Assembly: GCA_964486555.1 (NCBI GenBank)
Contig: CAZANP010000073.1
Location: 1 to 7,494, forward strand
Length of the DNA: 7,494 nt
Source of the DNA: 4484-232 sp964486555
GTDB taxonomy: Bacteria; Thermotogota; Thermotogae; Thermotogales; Thermotogaceae
Direction: 5' to 3'
Shown here: piece by piece, positions 5,665 to 7,494 of the stretch
Layout of the letters: every line of letters starts with the position of its first letter
Position numbering within the stretch: the stretch's first letter is position 1
Position numbers and translations under genes: made by a program
Notes under the pieces: model-generated
What the model saw: the letters and a program-made list of their open reading frames with translations, nothing else
What the model was told of the DNA's origin: nothing
Database searches by the model: none

Positions 5665-6864
5665 ATGGAACCCGAGAAACAACTCGAAATCTTAAAAAGA
5701 AACGTCGTGGATTTGGTGTCGGAAGAAGAACTCCTTGAAAGGTTGAAAGAGGGAAGACCTCTCAGAGTGAAGCTTGGAGTCGATCCATCAAGGCCGGATC
5801 TGCATCTCGGGCATGCTGTTGTTTTAAGAAAACTCAGGCAATTCCAAGATCTGGGTCATAGGGTTGTTCTGATAATAGGTGATTTCACAGCCCGTATAGG
5901 AGATCCCTCCGGAAGATCGGTAACACGCCCGATGTTAACAAAAGAAGAAGTTCTGGAGAATGCCAAGACTTATCAAGAGCAAGCCTTCAAAATATTGGAT
6001 CCTGAAAAGACAGAACTCAGATTCAACGGAGAATGGCTTGACAAAATGACCTTCGCTGATGTTATAATTCTTGCATCGAAGTATACTGTCGCTAGGATGC
6101 TTGAAAGAGACGATTTTGAGAAAAGGTACAAGGAAGGAATACCGATAGCCATCTCTGAATTCTTGTATCCGCTGGCTCAAGCTTACGATTCCGTCGCTAT
6201 AGAAGCGGATATAGAAATGGGTGGGACGGATCAATATTTCAACCTCATAGTCGGTAGGAAGATACAGGAAGAGTTCGGACAAAGACCTCAGATAGTCATG
6301 ACGATGCCCATAATAGAGGGAATCGATGGAAAATTGAAAATGAGCAAGAGTTACAACAACTACGTTGCTTTCACCGATCCTCCTGGTGAGATGTATGGAA
6401 AGCTGATGGCGATACCGGATCACTTGATCATAAAATACATGAGATTGCTAACTGATATTGCAGAAGAAGAAATAGAGGAATATGAGAAGAGGATGAGAGA
6501 GAAGGGCATAAACCCAAGAGATGTGAAGATGAAACTTGCGTTCGAAATAACGAAGTTCTTCCATGGAGAAGATAAAGCTAAAGAAGCTCAGGATAGGTTC
6601 ATAAAAGTGTTCAGAGAGAAAGAAGTACCAGAGGATATACCAGAGTACGAATTCGAAGAAGAAGAGATACCAATAGTGGACTTGCTTCTTTCAGTTGGAG
6701 CTGTCACCAGTAGAAGTGAAGCGAAAAGACTGATAAGTCAGGGCGGAGTATATGTTAACGGAGAACGTGTTAAAGATTTCAGAGAAATACTGAAGCTTGA
6801 TAAGGAGATCGTATTGAAAGTTGGCAAGCGTAGATTCTACAAAATTCTTTCGAAAGCGAAGTGA
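5665..6864 (+). CDS. tyrS: Tyrosyl-tRNA synthetase
   Basis: A 399-residue class I aminoacyl-tRNA synthetase that activates tyrosine with ATP and charges tRNA-Tyr in the cytoplasm. The HIGH-type signature is HLGH (47-50) within DPSRPDLHLGH; the KMSKS loop is exact (225-229) in GKLKMSKSYNN. The tyrosine pocket is represented by YPLAQAYD (168-175) and GGTDQYFN (186-193). The C-terminus carries an S4 RNA-binding domain (about 337-385: VDLLLSVGAVTSRSEAKRLISQGGVYVNG). The DPS-PDLHLGH form and length fit the TyrZ-like branch of bacterial TyrRS, close to the roughly 400 residues of T. maritima TyrRS. ATG 5665 is set by GAGGTG at 5 nt. There is no room for a T-box leader before secG or tyrS, so tRNA-sensing control by that route is excluded here. 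No intrinsic terminator is visible after the stop. Confidence 0.98.
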   Translation: MEPEKQLEILKRNVVDLVSEEELLERLKEGRPLRVKLGVDPSRPDLHLGHAVVLRKLRQFQDLGHRVVLIIGDFTARIGDPSGRSVTRPMLTKEEVLENAKTYQEQAFKILDPEKTELRFNGEWLDKMTFADVIILASKYTVARMLERDDFEKRYKEGIPIAISEFLYPLAQAYDSVAIEADIEMGGTDQYFNLIVGRKIQEEFGQRPQIVMTMPIIEGIDGKLKMSKSYNNYVAFTDPPGEMYGKLMAIPDHLIIKYMRLLTDIAEEEIEEYEKRMREKGINPRDVKMKLAFEITKFFHGEDKAKEAQDRFIKVFREKEVPEDIPEYEFEEEEIPIVDLLLSVGAVTSRSEAKRLISQGGVYVNGERVKDFREILKLDKEIVLKVGKRRFYKILSKAK

Positions 6865-6877
6865 TCCGTTGAAAATC

Positions 6878-6907
6878 TTGAATTGATGACGTTTGAGATG
6901 GTATAAT
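6878..6907 (+). promoter_or_regulatory. Extended -10 promoter of the outer membrane protein gene
   Basis: TATAAT (6902-6907) is preceded by TGG (6899-6901), a perfect extended -10. TTGAAT (6878-6883) lies 18 bp upstream as -35. The predicted start is near 6914, giving a leader of about 90 nt. The 12 bases ATGGTATAATCA at 6898-6909 are identical to those at the secG promoter. Confidence 0.78.
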
Positions 6908-6917
6908 CATCGACAGG

Positions 6918-6976
6918 TAAAGTGAGGGGATACTTTGAAGCCGTGGGGATCATCCCCAGAGGTTCCCCCGACTTTA
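6918..6976 (+). other. Structured 5' leader of the outer membrane protein mRNA
   Basis: Nested complementary segments can fold into one long hairpin: TAAAGT (6918-6923) with ACTTTA (6971-6976), then GGGGA (6926-6930) with TCCCC (6964-6968), then CC (6941-6942) with GG (6961-6962), closed by TGGGG (6944-6948) with CCCCA (6954-6958) around loop ATCAT. No T run follows, so it is not an intrinsic terminator. It begins a few nucleotides after the predicted transcript start and ends 14 nt before the ribosome binding site GGAGGT (6991-6996). Possible roles are mRNA stabilisation at high temperature or regulation; it matches no riboswitch class I can recognise. An alternative pairing of 6919-6923 with 6932-6936 also exists. 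Confidence 0.55.
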
Positions 6977-7003
6977 AAACATAAGAGAGGGGAGGTATGT
7001 TTT

Positions 7004-7494
7004 ATGAAGAAGAAAATCTTATCCCTTATAGTTTTGGTAATAGTCTCATCAGCGATGGTTTTCGCGTTCTTCCCGGATGTTCCGAAGCATCACTGGGCAT
7101 ATGAATATGTCTACAAACTTTGGGAAAGAGGTATTTTCATAGGATATCCCGATAAAACTTTCAAAGGGGATAGGTATATAACCAGGTATGAAGCTGCCAC
7201 CGCGGTGAGTAGATTGCTGGATTTCATAGAGGAGAAAGTTGTGGGCGCTAAGATAGAGGATCTTGTGACAGTTGTAAATGGAATAGCTTTGAGGACAGGG
7301 GAACTCACAAGAGATGTTATGAAATTGAAATCCTCTTTGGAAGACCTCAAAGCGAAAATAGGAGATCTTGAAAGTGCGTTGAATAAACAATCTGAAGAAT
7401 TCTCAGGAAAAGTAAAAGATGTGGAGAAAGAAGTTGGATCTCTTAAGAAGAAGGTTTCCGAAATCGAACTGAATCTTTCAGGTACCATCTCCTC
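7004..7494 (+). CDS. Omp-alpha-like outer membrane spacer protein, N-terminal fragment
   Basis: The first 163 codons of a gene leaving the window at the right edge. Residues 1-21 form a signal peptide: MKKK, a hydrophobic core ILSLIVLVIVSSAMV, and cleavage after A-x-A-like VFA. Next comes one S-layer homology domain (about 22-75): FFPDVPKHHWAYEYVYKLWERG, IGYPDKTFKGDRYITRYEAA. From about 100 to 154 a regular heptad pattern of L/V/I at 101, 105, 108, 112, 115, 119, 122, 126, 133, 140, 144, 147, 151 and 154 predicts a long coiled coil. SLH head plus rod matches T. maritima Omp-alpha, the periplasmic spacer holding the outer sheath (toga) to the cell body; the C-terminal membrane anchor is outside the window. 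The start is ATG 7004, 7 nt after GGAGGT (6991-6996). It has its own promoter and leader. The symbol ompA1 is used for T. maritima; orthology is inferred from context and architecture. Confidence 0.9.
   Translation, partial: MKKKILSLIVLVIVSSAMVFAFFPDVPKHHWAYEYVYKLWERGIFIGYPDKTFKGDRYITRYEAATAVSRLLDFIEEKVVGAKIEDLVTVVNGIALRTGELTRDVMKLKSSLEDLKAKIGDLESALNKQSEEFSGKVKDVEKEVGSLKKKVSEIELNLSGTIS

Noticed and set aside
6944..6975. Intrinsic terminator for tyrS
   Set aside because: The hairpins after tyrS have no following T run and lie downstream of a strong promoter, so they fit a leader of the next gene better.
6997..7101. Alternative ATG at 6997 for the right-hand gene
   Set aside because: It is only 1 nt from GGAGGT, is in another frame, and stops after about 34 codons. 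ATG 7004 has 7-nt spacing and gives a signal peptide plus SLH domain.
1..7494. Mobile elements, integration sites, CRISPR arrays or defence genes
   Set aside because: No transposase, integrase, direct-repeat array or terminal repeats are seen. The tRNA-Gly 3' end has no adjacent integrase and no duplicate of it appears in the window.

Overview
The window looks like a chromosomal segment of a hyperthermophilic Thermotogales bacterium (Thermotoga or a close relative). Four observations point there. The gene order uvrA - secG - tyrS - S-layer-homology/coiled-coil outer membrane protein matches, from memory, the T. maritima TM0480-TM0477 neighbourhood. The proteins are rich in Lys/Glu/Arg with AGA/AGG arginine codons. 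Shine-Dalgarno sequences are strong (GGAGG/GAGGTGAT). Genes are tightly packed. There is no sign of phage, transposon, integron or CRISPR sequence, and base composition looks uniform by eye. The species cannot be fixed without a search.

Layout. 1-229 (minus): the first 76 codons of a GlgX/TreX/isoamylase-like glycogen debranching enzyme that runs off the left edge. 230-397: a divergent promoter region with an 11-bp perfect inverted repeat. 398-647 (plus): a tRNA operon, Lys(TTT)-Leu(TAG)-Gly(GCC), all with encoded CCA, closed by a strong intrinsic terminator at 647-676. 659-1384 (minus): a class I glutamine amidotransferase-like gamma-glutamyl hydrolase (peptidase C26), convergent with the tRNAs; its last codons lie inside the tRNA terminator. 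1385-1451: a 67-bp divergent gap with a 12-bp palindrome and a TATAAT box. 1452-2612 (plus): a DUF401 membrane protein starting at TTG. 2630-5398: uvrA. 5430-5660: secG. 5665-6864: tyrS. 6865-7003: a promoter and a long structured leader. 7004-7494: the first 163 codons of an Omp-alpha-like protein that runs off the right edge.

How the parts relate. The genes are mostly housekeeping: tRNAs and TyrRS for translation, UvrA for nucleotide excision repair, SecG for protein export, and an envelope spacer protein. DUF401 and uvrA are 17 bp apart and probably cotranscribed. A near-consensus extended -10 promoter sits on the uvrA stop codon and should drive secG-tyrS independently; secG and tyrS are 4 bp apart and the tyrS Shine-Dalgarno contains the secG stop. 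The outer membrane gene has its own promoter with an identical 12-base -10 segment, followed by a leader that can fold.

I see no obviously new multi-gene system. The most interesting material is regulatory and architectural: paired promoters built on an inverted repeat, signals that double as coding ends, the structured leader before the outer membrane gene, and an uncharacterised transporter-like protein in the uvrA operon.
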